Shown here: positions 8,811-15,667 of the stretch, in pieces
Layout: each line of letters opens with the position of its first letter
Position numbering within the stretch: position 1 is the stretch's first letter
Assembly: GCA_937890735.1 (NCBI GenBank)
Contig: CALACZ010000082.1
Location: 1-20,770 of the forward strand
DNA: 20,770 nucleotides
Origin: an uncultured Bacillota bacterium
Lineage (GTDB): Bacteria > Bacillota > Clostridia > Oscillospirales > Oscillospiraceae
Direction of reading: 5' to 3'
The notes under the pieces: generated by a model
The model's database searches: none
Told to the model about the DNA's origin: nothing
The model's input: only the letters and a program-made list of their open reading frames with translations
Position numbers and translations under genes: made by a program

Positions 8811-9536
8811 ATGAATATTCTTGCAGTTGGAGCGCATCCCGACGACGTCGAAACCATGTGCGCCGGTACGCTGGCAAAATACGCTGCGCAGGGGCACAAG
8901 GTCTTTATCGCCACCGCCACGAACGGCAACATCGGCTCTGCCCATCACACGATGGAGGAAATCGGCCGCATCCGCAAGCAGGAGGCTGCCAATTCCGCCG
9001 CCATTATCGGCGCGGAGTACATCTGCCTGGACTATGACGACGAGATGTTCTTTGAAGAGGGTCGCGAAACGCGCCTGAAGTTCATCAATCTCGTCCGGCA
9101 CTGCAAGGCGGATGTCATCTTCACCCATAACCCGCACGACTACAACCCCGATCATATGCTCACCAGCAAGATCATCAACGACATCGCCGTGATGATCCCC
9201 ATTGCGCACCTCAAGACCGAAGAACCGCCGTATGATGTGATTCCGTCCATCTGGTACTTTGAGCCGGCGGCGTCCATGGGCTTTATCCCGACGGACTATG
9301 TGGACATCACCGATTTCTATGAGACCAAGATGAAGATGCTCGGCTGTATGGAGAGCCAGAAGGCATGGATGGCGGATAACTATGCGCAGTTCGGCGGCGA
9401 TGAAGAGCGCTTCTTCGACACCGTGCGCATCACCTCGGAGTTCCGCGGGATGCAGGCGGGCTGCAAGTACGCCGAGGGCTTTGTCCGCGCGCTGGACGGG
9501 CACAGGACTCGCTTTACCGAGCGTGTGCTGCCCTGA
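8811..9536 (+). CDS. PIG-L/LmbE-family zinc-dependent N-deacetylase
   Basis: The protein is 241 residues long and probably cytoplasmic, with no signal peptide. The family removes acyl groups from amino-sugar derivatives (PIG-L on GlcNAc-phosphatidylinositol, MshB on GlcNAc-inositol, BshB on GlcNAc-malate). The defining AHPDD motif is at residues 8-12, giving zinc ligands His9 and Asp12 and the catalytic base Asp11. The second motif HNPHDYNPDH (106-115) supplies the third ligand His115. The start at 8811 is set by GAAAGGAA upstream; reading further back would run through the stem-loop. It is the first soluble enzyme after the importer, so a deacylation of the imported compound is a reasonable inference. 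The actual substrate is not visible. Confidence 0.93.
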   Translation: MNILAVGAHPDDVETMCAGTLAKYAAQGHKVFIATATNGNIGSAHHTMEEIGRIRKQEAANSAAIIGAEYICLDYDDEMFFEEGRETRLKFINLVRHCKADVIFTHNPHDYNPDHMLTSKIINDIAVMIPIAHLKTEEPPYDVIPSIWYFEPAASMGFIPTDYVDITDFYETKMKMLGCMESQKAWMADNYAQFGGDEERFFDTVRITSEFRGMQAGCKYAEGFVRALDGHRTRFTERVLP

Positions 9537-9542
9537 CGGAAA

Positions 9543-9556
9543 CTAAACCGTTTTAG
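9543..9556. promoter_or_regulatory. LacI-type operator candidate 2
   Basis: CTAAACCGTTTTAG is a near-perfect palindrome (arms CTAAA and TTTAG) with a central CG, the layout typical of LacI-family operators. It starts seven bases after the deacetylase stop and lies 35 bases upstream of the -35 box at 9592. It resembles the site at 3430-3443. Confidence 0.45.
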
Positions 9557-9579
9557 ACAAGTTCATCACCCCGGCAAGC

Positions 9580-9619
9580 ACGCAAAAATCGTTGCGTTTT
9601 CCGGGAAGTCTGGTAATAT
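9580..9619 (+). promoter_or_regulatory. Promoter of the aminotransferase operon with overlapping inverted repeat
   Basis: TTGCGT (9592-9597), a 16-base spacer and TAATAT (9614-9619) form a promoter; TGG directly before the -10 gives an extended -10 element. The -35 box is also the right arm of ACGCAA-N6-TTGCGT (9580-9597), a second operator-like repeat. Its outer arms resemble PurR/LacI-type operators, but the centre is not symmetric. The leader to the ATG at 9704 would be about 78 bases. Confidence 0.55.
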
Positions 9620-9654
9620 CAGAATGTAGAATTGGGTGTGCTTTGCGCATCCAA

Positions 9655-9668
9655 GCGTCAGCTGACGC
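9655..9668. promoter_or_regulatory. Perfect 14-bp palindrome in the aminotransferase leader
   Basis: GCGTCAGCTGACGC is fully self-complementary and sits about 36 bases downstream of the -10 box at 9614-9619 and 35 bases before the start codon. It could be a protein-binding site or a leader element. An A run follows rather than a T run, so it is not a plus-strand terminator. Confidence 0.4.
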
Positions 9669-9703
9669 AAAAAAACGCAAAATTATCTGGGAGGTATTTT
9701 ATT

Positions 9704-10918
9704 ATGGCAGGCGGACCTGGCTCTTATGTATTCGGAGCAGAAGAAAAGAAAGAACTCATGGACGTGATCGAAAGCGGCAACCTGTTCCGCTACGGCACGC
9801 CGGGCGTTGACGGCTTCCAGGCAAAGGTGGCAACGTTTGAAAAGGAAATGGCAGAGCGTCTGGGGCATAAGCACGTTGTGGCGACCAGCTCCGGCACGGG
9901 CAGTCTTATGTGCTGCCTGGCAGCGCTGGGCATCGGCATGGGCGACGAGGTCATCGTCCCCGGCTATACCTTCATCGCTTCCATCGCGACCATCGCCATG
10001 ATGAACGCGACCCCGATCCTTGCGGAGGTCGATGACTCTCTGACCATCGACCCCACCAAGATCGAAGCGCTCATCACCCCCAAGACCAAGGCGATCATGC
10101 CGGTCCATATGCTGGGCAACCCCTGCGACATGGACGCGATCATGGCGATCGCCAAGAAGCATGACCTGTACGTCATCGAGGACTGCTGCCAGGCGGTCGG
10201 CGCGAGCTACAAGGGCAAGCGCGTCGGCACGATCGGCAACATGGGCGCGTACTCTCTGAACGTCTTTAAGACCATCACCACCGGAGACGGCGGCTTTGTC
10301 GGGACGTCCGACGATACCCTTTACGAGCGCGCCTTCGGCTTCCACGATCAGGGTCATAAGCCCTCCCGTATGGGCGTTGAGGTCGGCAACCGTTCGATGG
10401 TCGGCATGAATATGCGTATGAACGAGCTGGCGGGCGCGGTCGCGCTGGCACAGGGCAGAAAGCTCGACGGCATCCTCGAAACGCTGCGCGCCAAGAAGAA
10501 GGCGCTGAAGGATCAGCTTCAGGGCATCCCCGGTCTCGGCTTCCGCAAGATCAACGACGCCGGCGAGTGCGCGACGCTGCTGACGCTGCTGTTTGACACC
10601 CAGGAGATGGCTGCGAAGTTCTGCGAGAAGGCAGGCACTGCCCCCATCGCAAACTCCGGCTGGCACGTTTACAACAACATGGAGCAGATCCTCGAGAAGA
10701 AAATGTGGACTGACAACCATCCGTTCCACAACTGCGACGCGCACTATGCCAAGCATATGCTGCCGCAGACCGACGACATCCTGCTGCGCGCCGTCAACAT
10801 CTCCGTGGGCGTCGTGGACAAGGGTCTCGGCTCGGGCACGGGCATCAACATCAACTCCACGGATGCGGAGATCGCGCAGGTCGCCAAGAACATCCGTGCC
10901 ATCATCGAGAGTCTGTAA
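9704..10918 (+). CDS. DegT/DnrJ/EryC1/StrS-family PLP aminotransferase
   Basis: This 404-residue enzyme belongs to the fold type I aminotransferases that usually act on keto-sugars or keto-cyclitols, exchanging an amino group with glutamate or glutamine. Visible landmarks are GGPGS at the N-terminus, SSGTGSL (62-68, phosphate/PLP region), VIEDCCQAVGASYKGKRVG (Asp160 facing the pyridine nitrogen), and YSLNVFKTITTGDGGFV, where Lys189 should form the Schiff base. GGGAGG nine bases before the ATG at 9704 fixes the start; an in-frame ATG at 9632 has no such site. The family is normally biosynthetic (NtdA in kanosamine synthesis, StsC and BtrR in aminocyclitol synthesis). Behind an importer and a deacetylase it may run in the deaminating direction. 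That direction is inference. Confidence 0.93.
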   Translation: MAGGPGSYVFGAEEKKELMDVIESGNLFRYGTPGVDGFQAKVATFEKEMAERLGHKHVVATSSGTGSLMCCLAALGIGMGDEVIVPGYTFIASIATIAMMNATPILAEVDDSLTIDPTKIEALITPKTKAIMPVHMLGNPCDMDAIMAIAKKHDLYVIEDCCQAVGASYKGKRVGTIGNMGAYSLNVFKTITTGDGGFVGTSDDTLYERAFGFHDQGHKPSRMGVEVGNRSMVGMNMRMNELAGAVALAQGRKLDGILETLRAKKKALKDQLQGIPGLGFRKINDAGECATLLTLLFDTQEMAAKFCEKAGTAPIANSGWHVYNNMEQILEKKMWTDNHPFHNCDAHYAKHMLPQTDDILLRAVNISVGVVDKGLGSGTGININSTDAEIAQVAKNIRAIIESL

Positions 10919-10933
10919 GGCGGAGGGATCGCT

Positions 10934-12064
10934 ATGCGGAAGATCAAGGCGGCTGTCGTTGGCTGCGGTTCGATCAGCGACATTTACATGACCAACCTCA
11001 CCTCCGGCAAGTTCACTGCCATCGACCTCGTCGCGTGCAGCGACCTGATGGTCGATCGCATGAACGCCAGCGCGGAGAAGTTCGGCGTCCGGGCGATGAG
11101 CCTGGATGAGATCTGCGCCGATCCCGAGATCGAGATGGTGATCTGCCTGACCACACCTGCTGCGCACTATCCCATCATCAAGCAGGCGCTGCTGGCTGGC
11201 AAGCACGTTTTCTCGGAAAAGATGATCGCCGTCGATCTGTGGCAGGGCAAGGAGCTCGTCGAGCTGGCGAATGCCAAGGGGCTGCATCTGGGCGTTGCGC
11301 CCGATACGTTCCTCGGTGCGTCGGTGCAGACGGCGAAGTACATCGTGGAAAAGGGTCTGATCGGCAAGCCCCTGAGCTGCCGAGCCTCCATTTCCCGCGA
11401 TTACGGCATCTATGCCGAGTTCCTGACCCATCTTGCCAAGAAGGGAGCGGGCATCGGCTTTGACATGGGCGGCTATTACCTCACGGCGCTCGCCGCCATC
11501 CTCGGACCGGTCAAGTCCGTGGCGGCGTTCACAGCCACGAACGACCCGCATCGCGTCAACACGCGCATCGGCGCGCCCGGCTTTGAGAAGGAATACGACG
11601 TGGAAGTTCCGAACGTCATCACCGCCGCCATGCAGTACGCAAACGGCGTCCTGGGCACGCTGCACATGAACTCCGACTGCATCGAGGACGAGGAGACCTG
11701 CCTGAAGATTTACGGCACGGAAGGCATCCTGACCATGGGCGACCCGAACCAGTTCGGTGCGCCGGTGTATCTGCAGAAGCCGCTGAGCGAGCCGGTCGAG
11801 TTCCCGTTTACGCACGGCTACAAGGAAAATTCCCGCGGTCTGGGCGCAACGGAGATGGCATGGTCCATCGCCGCCGGACGCGACCACCGCGCCAGCAAGG
11901 AAATGGCGTACCATGTGTTTGAGACGATGCACGGCATTATGCTCAGCGCCGAAAACGGCACGGTGTATCAGCTGGAATCCACATTTGAAACGCCCAAGGC
12001 GCTGCCCGCCGGCTATATCAGCGTCGGCGACTGGTCGCGCAAGGAAGAGTCCGCACTGATCTGA
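10934..12064 (+). CDS. Gfo/Idh/MocA-family NAD(P)-dependent oxidoreductase 1
   Basis: The protein has 376 residues. The N-terminal Rossmann domain begins KAAVVGCGSIS (residues 5-15), and VFSEKMIA (92-99) contains the family Glu95-Lys96 pair, with Lys96 the likely catalytic residue. GVAPDTFLGASVQTAKYIVE (120-139) and FDMGGYYLTALAAILG (176-191) mark a recognisable subgroup; the usual His of the DxGxH motif is Tyr181 here. Members oxidise or reduce a hydroxyl or keto group on sugars, cyclitols or amino-sugars. The gene follows the aminotransferase by 15 bases, with GGAGGG before the ATG, so the two are probably one transcript. A dehydrogenase-aminotransferase pair is also the core of the kanosamine pathway (NtdC/NtdA), which supports interconversion of hydroxyl, keto and amino groups at one carbon. 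Confidence 0.93.
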   Translation: MRKIKAAVVGCGSISDIYMTNLTSGKFTAIDLVACSDLMVDRMNASAEKFGVRAMSLDEICADPEIEMVICLTTPAAHYPIIKQALLAGKHVFSEKMIAVDLWQGKELVELANAKGLHLGVAPDTFLGASVQTAKYIVEKGLIGKPLSCRASISRDYGIYAEFLTHLAKKGAGIGFDMGGYYLTALAAILGPVKSVAAFTATNDPHRVNTRIGAPGFEKEYDVEVPNVITAAMQYANGVLGTLHMNSDCIEDEETCLKIYGTEGILTMGDPNQFGAPVYLQKPLSEPVEFPFTHGYKENSRGLGATEMAWSIAAGRDHRASKEMAYHVFETMHGIMLSAENGTVYQLESTFETPKALPAGYISVGDWSRKEESALI

Positions 12065-12071
12065 CACGATC

Positions 12072-12112
12072 GGGGCATCACCGCGCGATTTGATAAAGCG
12101 CGGTGACGCCCC
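12072..12112 (+). other. Intercistronic stem-loop upstream of the creatininase-family gene
   Basis: Arms 12072-12086 and 12098-12112 form a 15-bp GC-rich stem with one A-C mismatch and an 11-base loop. CCCAAAAAGGAG, containing the ribosome binding site, follows directly, with no T run. The structure probably modulates transcript stability or translation and does not look like a terminator. Confidence 0.5.
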
Positions 12113-12132
12113 CAAAAAGGAGAACAACGCCT

Positions 12133-12936
12133 ATGCGTACCGTACAGTTAGAGCGCCTGCGGCCCGGAGAGATCCTGGCGGAGCGCGCCCGCTGCCCGAT
12201 CGTCTATCTGCCGCTCGGACCGCTGGAGTGGCATGGTCCAGCCATGCCGTTCGGCACAGATCCGCTGATGGCACAGGAACTTGCGCGCCGCGCGGCGTTG
12301 CGCACCGGCGGCGTGGTGATGCCGACGCTGTTCCTCGGAACGGAGCGCGAGCGCCCGGCGCAGATCCTGAAGGATAAGGGATTTGAGAACGCCGAGTCGA
12401 TGTATGTGATCGGCATGGACGTTCCGAAAAACTCCGTAAAAAGCTATTACGCGCGCGAGGACCTGTTTGCGGTCACGGTGCGGGAGCATCTGCGCCTGCT
12501 CGTGCAGCAGGCGTACAAGCTCATCGTGATCGTGAACGGGCACGGCGCATGGGGGCAGCGCGAGCAGCTTGACCGGCTGGCGATCGAGTTCTCCAACGAG
12601 ACGCCGTCCAAGGTCATCGTCGCGTTCCCCAACATCGCGCGTGAGGGCGAAGAGCTCGACTTCGGTCACGCCTGCGAGATCGAGACCTCGCTCATGCGGT
12701 ATCTGGATGACGAAAACGTCGATCTCTCCCAGTTCCCGCCGCGCGATGTGAAGCTGCCGTATACCGACTGGGGCATTGCCGACGACTGCGTGTTTGAAGG
12801 CAAGCCCACGCCGGACAAGTGCGTGCTGTGCGATCCGCGCGACGCGACCGTGGAAGCGGGCGAGCGCTACTTCGGCGCTGCGCTCGACCATATCTGCGCG
12901 CAGGTGGACGCGGCGTATGCCGCGCTGCGGGCATGA
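12133..12936 (+). CDS. Creatininase-family metal-dependent amidohydrolase
   Basis: This 267-residue protein has the metal-site pattern of the creatininase family: LGPLEWHG (Glu32, His34), FGTD (Asp43), VNGHG (His137) and GHACEIETS (Glu182). Family members hydrolyse cyclic or formyl amides (creatininase, the FAPy deformylase ArfB) or a peptide (MftE); several close carbohydrate-locus members have no assigned substrate. The start at 12133 follows AAGGAG by ten bases; an in-frame start at 12103 lies inside a stem-loop and was rejected. The stop codon overlaps the ATG of the next oxidoreductase gene in ATGA, so the two should be translated together. A role in opening a lactam or lactone, or removing an N-acyl group, fits the locus but is unproven. 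Confidence 0.9.
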   Translation: MRTVQLERLRPGEILAERARCPIVYLPLGPLEWHGPAMPFGTDPLMAQELARRAALRTGGVVMPTLFLGTERERPAQILKDKGFENAESMYVIGMDVPKNSVKSYYAREDLFAVTVREHLRLLVQQAYKLIVIVNGHGAWGQREQLDRLAIEFSNETPSKVIVAFPNIAREGEELDFGHACEIETSLMRYLDDENVDLSQFPPRDVKLPYTDWGIADDCVFEGKPTPDKCVLCDPRDATVEAGERYFGAALDHICAQVDAAYAALRA

Positions 12937-13937
12937 GCGGAAGCTGCGTCCGCTGGGGCGTGCTCGGAAACGCGATGATCGCGCGGGATTTTATGATCCC
13001 GGAGCTGCGCGGGTCGGAACTCTGCCGCGTGACGGCGGTCGCCTCGCGCGGAGCGCTTCCGGCGGAGGCAGCGCCGGAGTGCCGCCATTACAGCAGCTAT
13101 GAAGCGCTGCTGGAGGACGCGGAGATCGACGCGGTCTATGTGCCCGTCCCCAATGCGCTGCACGCGCAGTGGGCGATCCGCGCCATGCAGCACGGCAAGC
13201 ACGTCCTGTGCGAAAAGCCCATGGGCTGCACGACTGCTGACGGCGACGCCATGCGCCGCGCGGCGGAGGAAAACGGCGTGCTGCTGATGGAAGCGTTTAT
13301 GTACCGCTGCGGCGAAAAATTCCGCAGAATGATGCAGATCGTAAACAGCGGTGTCCTTGGGCGTATTTGCAGTATGCAGGGCACGCACGGGTATCCGCTC
13401 ACATGGAAAAGCCCCGCACGGGAGGACGCGGAGCTTGGCGGCGGCTGTTTGCACGACGTCGGCTGCTATGTGGTCGATTGTATGAACGCCGTGATGACGG
13501 CACAGGGCGAGCGGCTTTTACAGGTGGGCGGTTCGCTCGGCTGCCGCGGCGGTGTGGACTGGAACGCAGCGTGCTGGCTGCGCTACGACGGCGGCACGCT
13601 CGGTACGCTCCACAGCTGGTTTAATGCCCAGCAGGAACAGCGCATGGTGCTCGTCGGCGAGCGCGGGACGCTCTGCGTGCCGATGCTCTTTGAGCCCGGC
13701 GAGGGCGAGCTGCTGCTGACGATCGGCGATCAGACGGAGCGCATTTCCGTTCCTGGCGGCGCGTGCTATCGGCTGGAGGCGGAGGCGATGAGCCGCGCGA
13801 TTCTGTACGGCGAGCCGCTTCCCATCGGGCTTTCCGACACCATGCGCAATCTGGACGCGCTGGAGCGTCTTTACGCCAAGGCGGAGCGCTATGAACTGAC
13901 AGGGACAGCTCTGAACGAACAAACCGAAAAACCGTGA
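12933..13937 (+). CDS. Gfo/Idh/MocA-family NAD(P)-dependent oxidoreductase 2
   Basis: This 334-residue protein is distinct from the enzyme at 10934. Its Rossmann start reads VRWGVLGNAMIARDF (6-20); the usual GxGxxG glycine pattern is reduced to GVLGNAMIA. VLCEKPMG (91-98) carries the catalytic Lys95. LLMEAFMYRC (116-125) and GGGCLHDVGCYVVD (168-181, Asp174 and Tyr178) place it near dimeric dihydrodiol dehydrogenase, glucose-fructose oxidoreductase and sugar dehydrogenases of that clade. The start at 12933 overlaps the preceding stop (ATGA) with no strong ribosome binding site, implying translational coupling to the creatininase-family gene; longer in-frame starts were rejected as non-homologous sequence. 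It probably oxidises or reduces a sugar intermediate of the same pathway. Confidence 0.92.
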   Translation: MSGSCVRWGVLGNAMIARDFMIPELRGSELCRVTAVASRGALPAEAAPECRHYSSYEALLEDAEIDAVYVPVPNALHAQWAIRAMQHGKHVLCEKPMGCTTADGDAMRRAAEENGVLLMEAFMYRCGEKFRRMMQIVNSGVLGRICSMQGTHGYPLTWKSPAREDAELGGGCLHDVGCYVVDCMNAVMTAQGERLLQVGGSLGCRGGVDWNAACWLRYDGGTLGTLHSWFNAQQEQRMVLVGERGTLCVPMLFEPGEGELLLTIGDQTERISVPGGACYRLEAEAMSRAILYGEPLPIGLSDTMRNLDALERLYAKAERYELTGTALNEQTEKP

Positions 13938-13945
13938 CCCAGCAT

Positions 13946-13980
13946 AGCGGGGGGCAGGGTCGTGCCTGCCGCCCGCTTTT
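13946..13980 (+). terminator. Intrinsic terminator inside the locus
   Basis: AGCGGGGGGCAGG (13946-13958) pairs with CCTGCCGCCCGCT (13965-13977) apart from one mismatch, with a six-base loop and TTTT at the end of the stem. It lies nine bases after the oxidoreductase stop. A second small hairpin, CGTATCT/AGATACG (13981-14001), follows at once. The T run is short, so some readthrough to the gene at 14078 is likely; no good promoter was found between them. Confidence 0.75.
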
Positions 13981-14077
13981 CGTATCTGCTCAAGAGATAC
14001 GCTCCAATACACGACCATACTGACCCGGCGTCCGGCGCGCGGCGTGCGGACGGTCTCCCGGAAAAACGGAGGAAACT

Positions 14078-14809
14078 ATGATTTTTAAGGACATCAATTG
14101 CGGCTTTTATGTGCACAGACGCCCGCTGCAATATGCGTGCCTGCACGACGAGGTCGCGGCGCTGGCGGAGCGCGATCAGATCGTCGCCCGCGCCATCTAC
14201 AACTACGACAAGGGCGCGGACGCGAACGAGCGCACGCGCCGCTACGCGGCGCAGTCCGGCGGAGCGGAGTATCCCGTCTACCGCCTGATGCCGCCGTGCT
14301 ACGCCGAGGAGACGTTCACCCGCGAGGCGATGATCCGCGCCATTCGCGACGAGCGCGCGCTGTTCCGCATCCATCCGAAAACCTACGCCGCGCCGCTGCA
14401 CATCTGGATGTACGACTGGATGCTGGACGTGCTGACGGAGAGCCGCACGCCGCTTTTGGTGTCGCTTCAGGAGCTTGACCTGCGCGACGCGGCGGCGGTC
14501 AAGGAGGCGTATCCGCAGCTCCGGCTCATCATCACGAATACGGACCAGTGGCTCAACCGCCAATATGTCCGCTTCGCGCAGTATTATCCCGAGGTGTATT
14601 TTGACACCTGCAATACCATCGAGTATTACGGCATTGAGAACATGACGAAAATTCTGGGCGCGGAAAAGTTCCTGTTCGGCAGCTATATGCCGGAAAAAGA
14701 GCCGTATGACAAGCTGTTCCAGCTTCTGTACTGCGAGCTGTCGCAGGAGGAAAAGGAGCTCATCGCGCACGGGAACTTTGAACGACTGGTGGAGGAGCGC
14801 GGCGTATGA
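14078..14809 (+). CDS. Amidohydrolase-like TIM-barrel protein lacking the usual metal ligands
   Basis: The 243-residue protein resembles the amidohydrolase_2 fold at its C-terminus: YFDTCNTIEYYGIENMTKI, AEKFLFGSYMPEKEP, and LSQEEKELIAHGNFERLVE as the closing helix. The metal site looks absent. The N-terminal D-x-H-x-H motif is replaced by KDINCGFYVH (4-13), and the family FGTD is replaced by FGSY. It may therefore be a catalytically altered or structural partner. GGAGG is five bases before the ATG. Its stop overlaps the start of the intact amidohydrolase gene (ATGA), which suggests co-translation and perhaps a complex. It could still be an enzyme with a different mechanism. Confidence 0.72.
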   Translation: MIFKDINCGFYVHRRPLQYACLHDEVAALAERDQIVARAIYNYDKGADANERTRRYAAQSGGAEYPVYRLMPPCYAEETFTREAMIRAIRDERALFRIHPKTYAAPLHIWMYDWMLDVLTESRTPLLVSLQELDLRDAAAVKEAYPQLRLIITNTDQWLNRQYVRFAQYYPEVYFDTCNTIEYYGIENMTKILGAEKFLFGSYMPEKEPYDKLFQLLYCELSQEEKELIAHGNFERLVEERGV

Positions 14810-15618
14810 CGATCAAAGAACATGTTATGAACGGCGTGATCCCGGAGGGTCTGCGGATCGTGGACGCGCACGCCCATCTGGGCGACGGCGAGCAGTCGGG
14901 CACCTACACCTGCACGCTCCCGGTGGAGGAAAGCCTGCGCCTGAGCCGCAAGATCGGCATCGGCGCGGTCGTCGCCAGCGGGCTCGGCGCGCTGTACGGC
15001 AATGTGCCGGGCGGCAATGAGCGGATGATGGAGTTCACGCGGCTCTATCCCGGCTATGTGTTCGCCTCCATCTTTTACGACCCGCATTACCACGACGAGT
15101 GCATCGCGCAGCTGGAAAAATACAAAAATGACCCGGGCTTCGTCGGCGTGAAGATCCATCCGCGCGAGACGCAGACGTATATCTCCACGCACGACTATGA
15201 CCGCCTGTACGAATACTGCATCGAACACGACATTCTCGTCGCCTGCCACACCTGGCAGACCGAGCCCGCCAACCCACCGGCGGATTTTGAGCCGGTTTTG
15301 GAGCGCTACCCGGAGCTGAAGCTCCAGCTCTGCCACATGGGCGGGACGTATCAGGGCGTGCAGGACTCGCTGCGGCTGGCAAACCGCTTCCCGAGGGTGT
15401 ATCTTGACATCAACGGTTCGCTTTATACGCAGATCTGGCTGGAGGACCTTGTGCGGGAAGCGCCCATCGAGCGCTTTGTGTTCGGCACGGATCAGACGTT
15501 CAACGACCCGCGCATTATGGTCGGGCGCGTGCTGTGCAGCGACCTGGACGACGGCGTGAAGCGCCTGATCTTAAGCGAAAGTTTTGAACGCGCCATCGGG
15601 CGCAGGCTGATCCCATAA
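14806..15618 (+). CDS. Amidohydrolase_2-family metal-dependent hydrolase
   Basis: This 270-residue TIM-barrel protein keeps the metal-binding set of its family: DAHAH (His22, His24), GVKIHP (Lys116), ACHTW (His148), LCHMGG (His177) and FGTDQTFNDP (Asp229). Family members include sugar lactonases (fuconolactonase, rhamnonolactonase), decarboxylases and amide hydrolases. A lactonase acting after a sugar dehydrogenase would fit this locus, but a decarboxylase or deacylase cannot be excluded. The ATG at 14806 overlaps the previous stop; an internal ATG at 14827 is a possible alternative start because the first motif begins only at residue 20. It is tightly paired with the degenerate relative upstream. 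Confidence 0.9.
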   Translation: MTIKEHVMNGVIPEGLRIVDAHAHLGDGEQSGTYTCTLPVEESLRLSRKIGIGAVVASGLGALYGNVPGGNERMMEFTRLYPGYVFASIFYDPHYHDECIAQLEKYKNDPGFVGVKIHPRETQTYISTHDYDRLYEYCIEHDILVACHTWQTEPANPPADFEPVLERYPELKLQLCHMGGTYQGVQDSLRLANRFPRVYLDINGSLYTQIWLEDLVREAPIERFVFGTDQTFNDPRIMVGRVLCSDLDDGVKRLILSESFERAIGRRLIP

Positions 15619-15667
15619 AGCACCCCCATTTTACTCTGCACGGCGGAGGGAAACGAGAGGAACGACT

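Noticed and set aside
9683..12127. A minus-strand open frame of more than 800 codons
   Set aside because: It lies antisense to the clear aminotransferase and oxidoreductase genes. Its product is rich in His, Asp, Arg and Val with no recognisable domain, which is typical of the antisense frame of GC-rich genes.
12819..12932. A longer start for the second oxidoreductase
   Set aside because: The extension overlaps the creatininase-family gene and is Arg-rich; the Rossmann fold begins just after the ATG at 12933.
9704..13937. An aminoglycoside or other antibiotic biosynthesis cluster
   Set aside because: DegT, Gfo/Idh/MocA and PIG-L enzymes occur in such clusters, but no cyclase, glycosyltransferase, nucleotidyltransferase or exporter is present, and an importer leads the locus. 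It is disfavoured rather than excluded.
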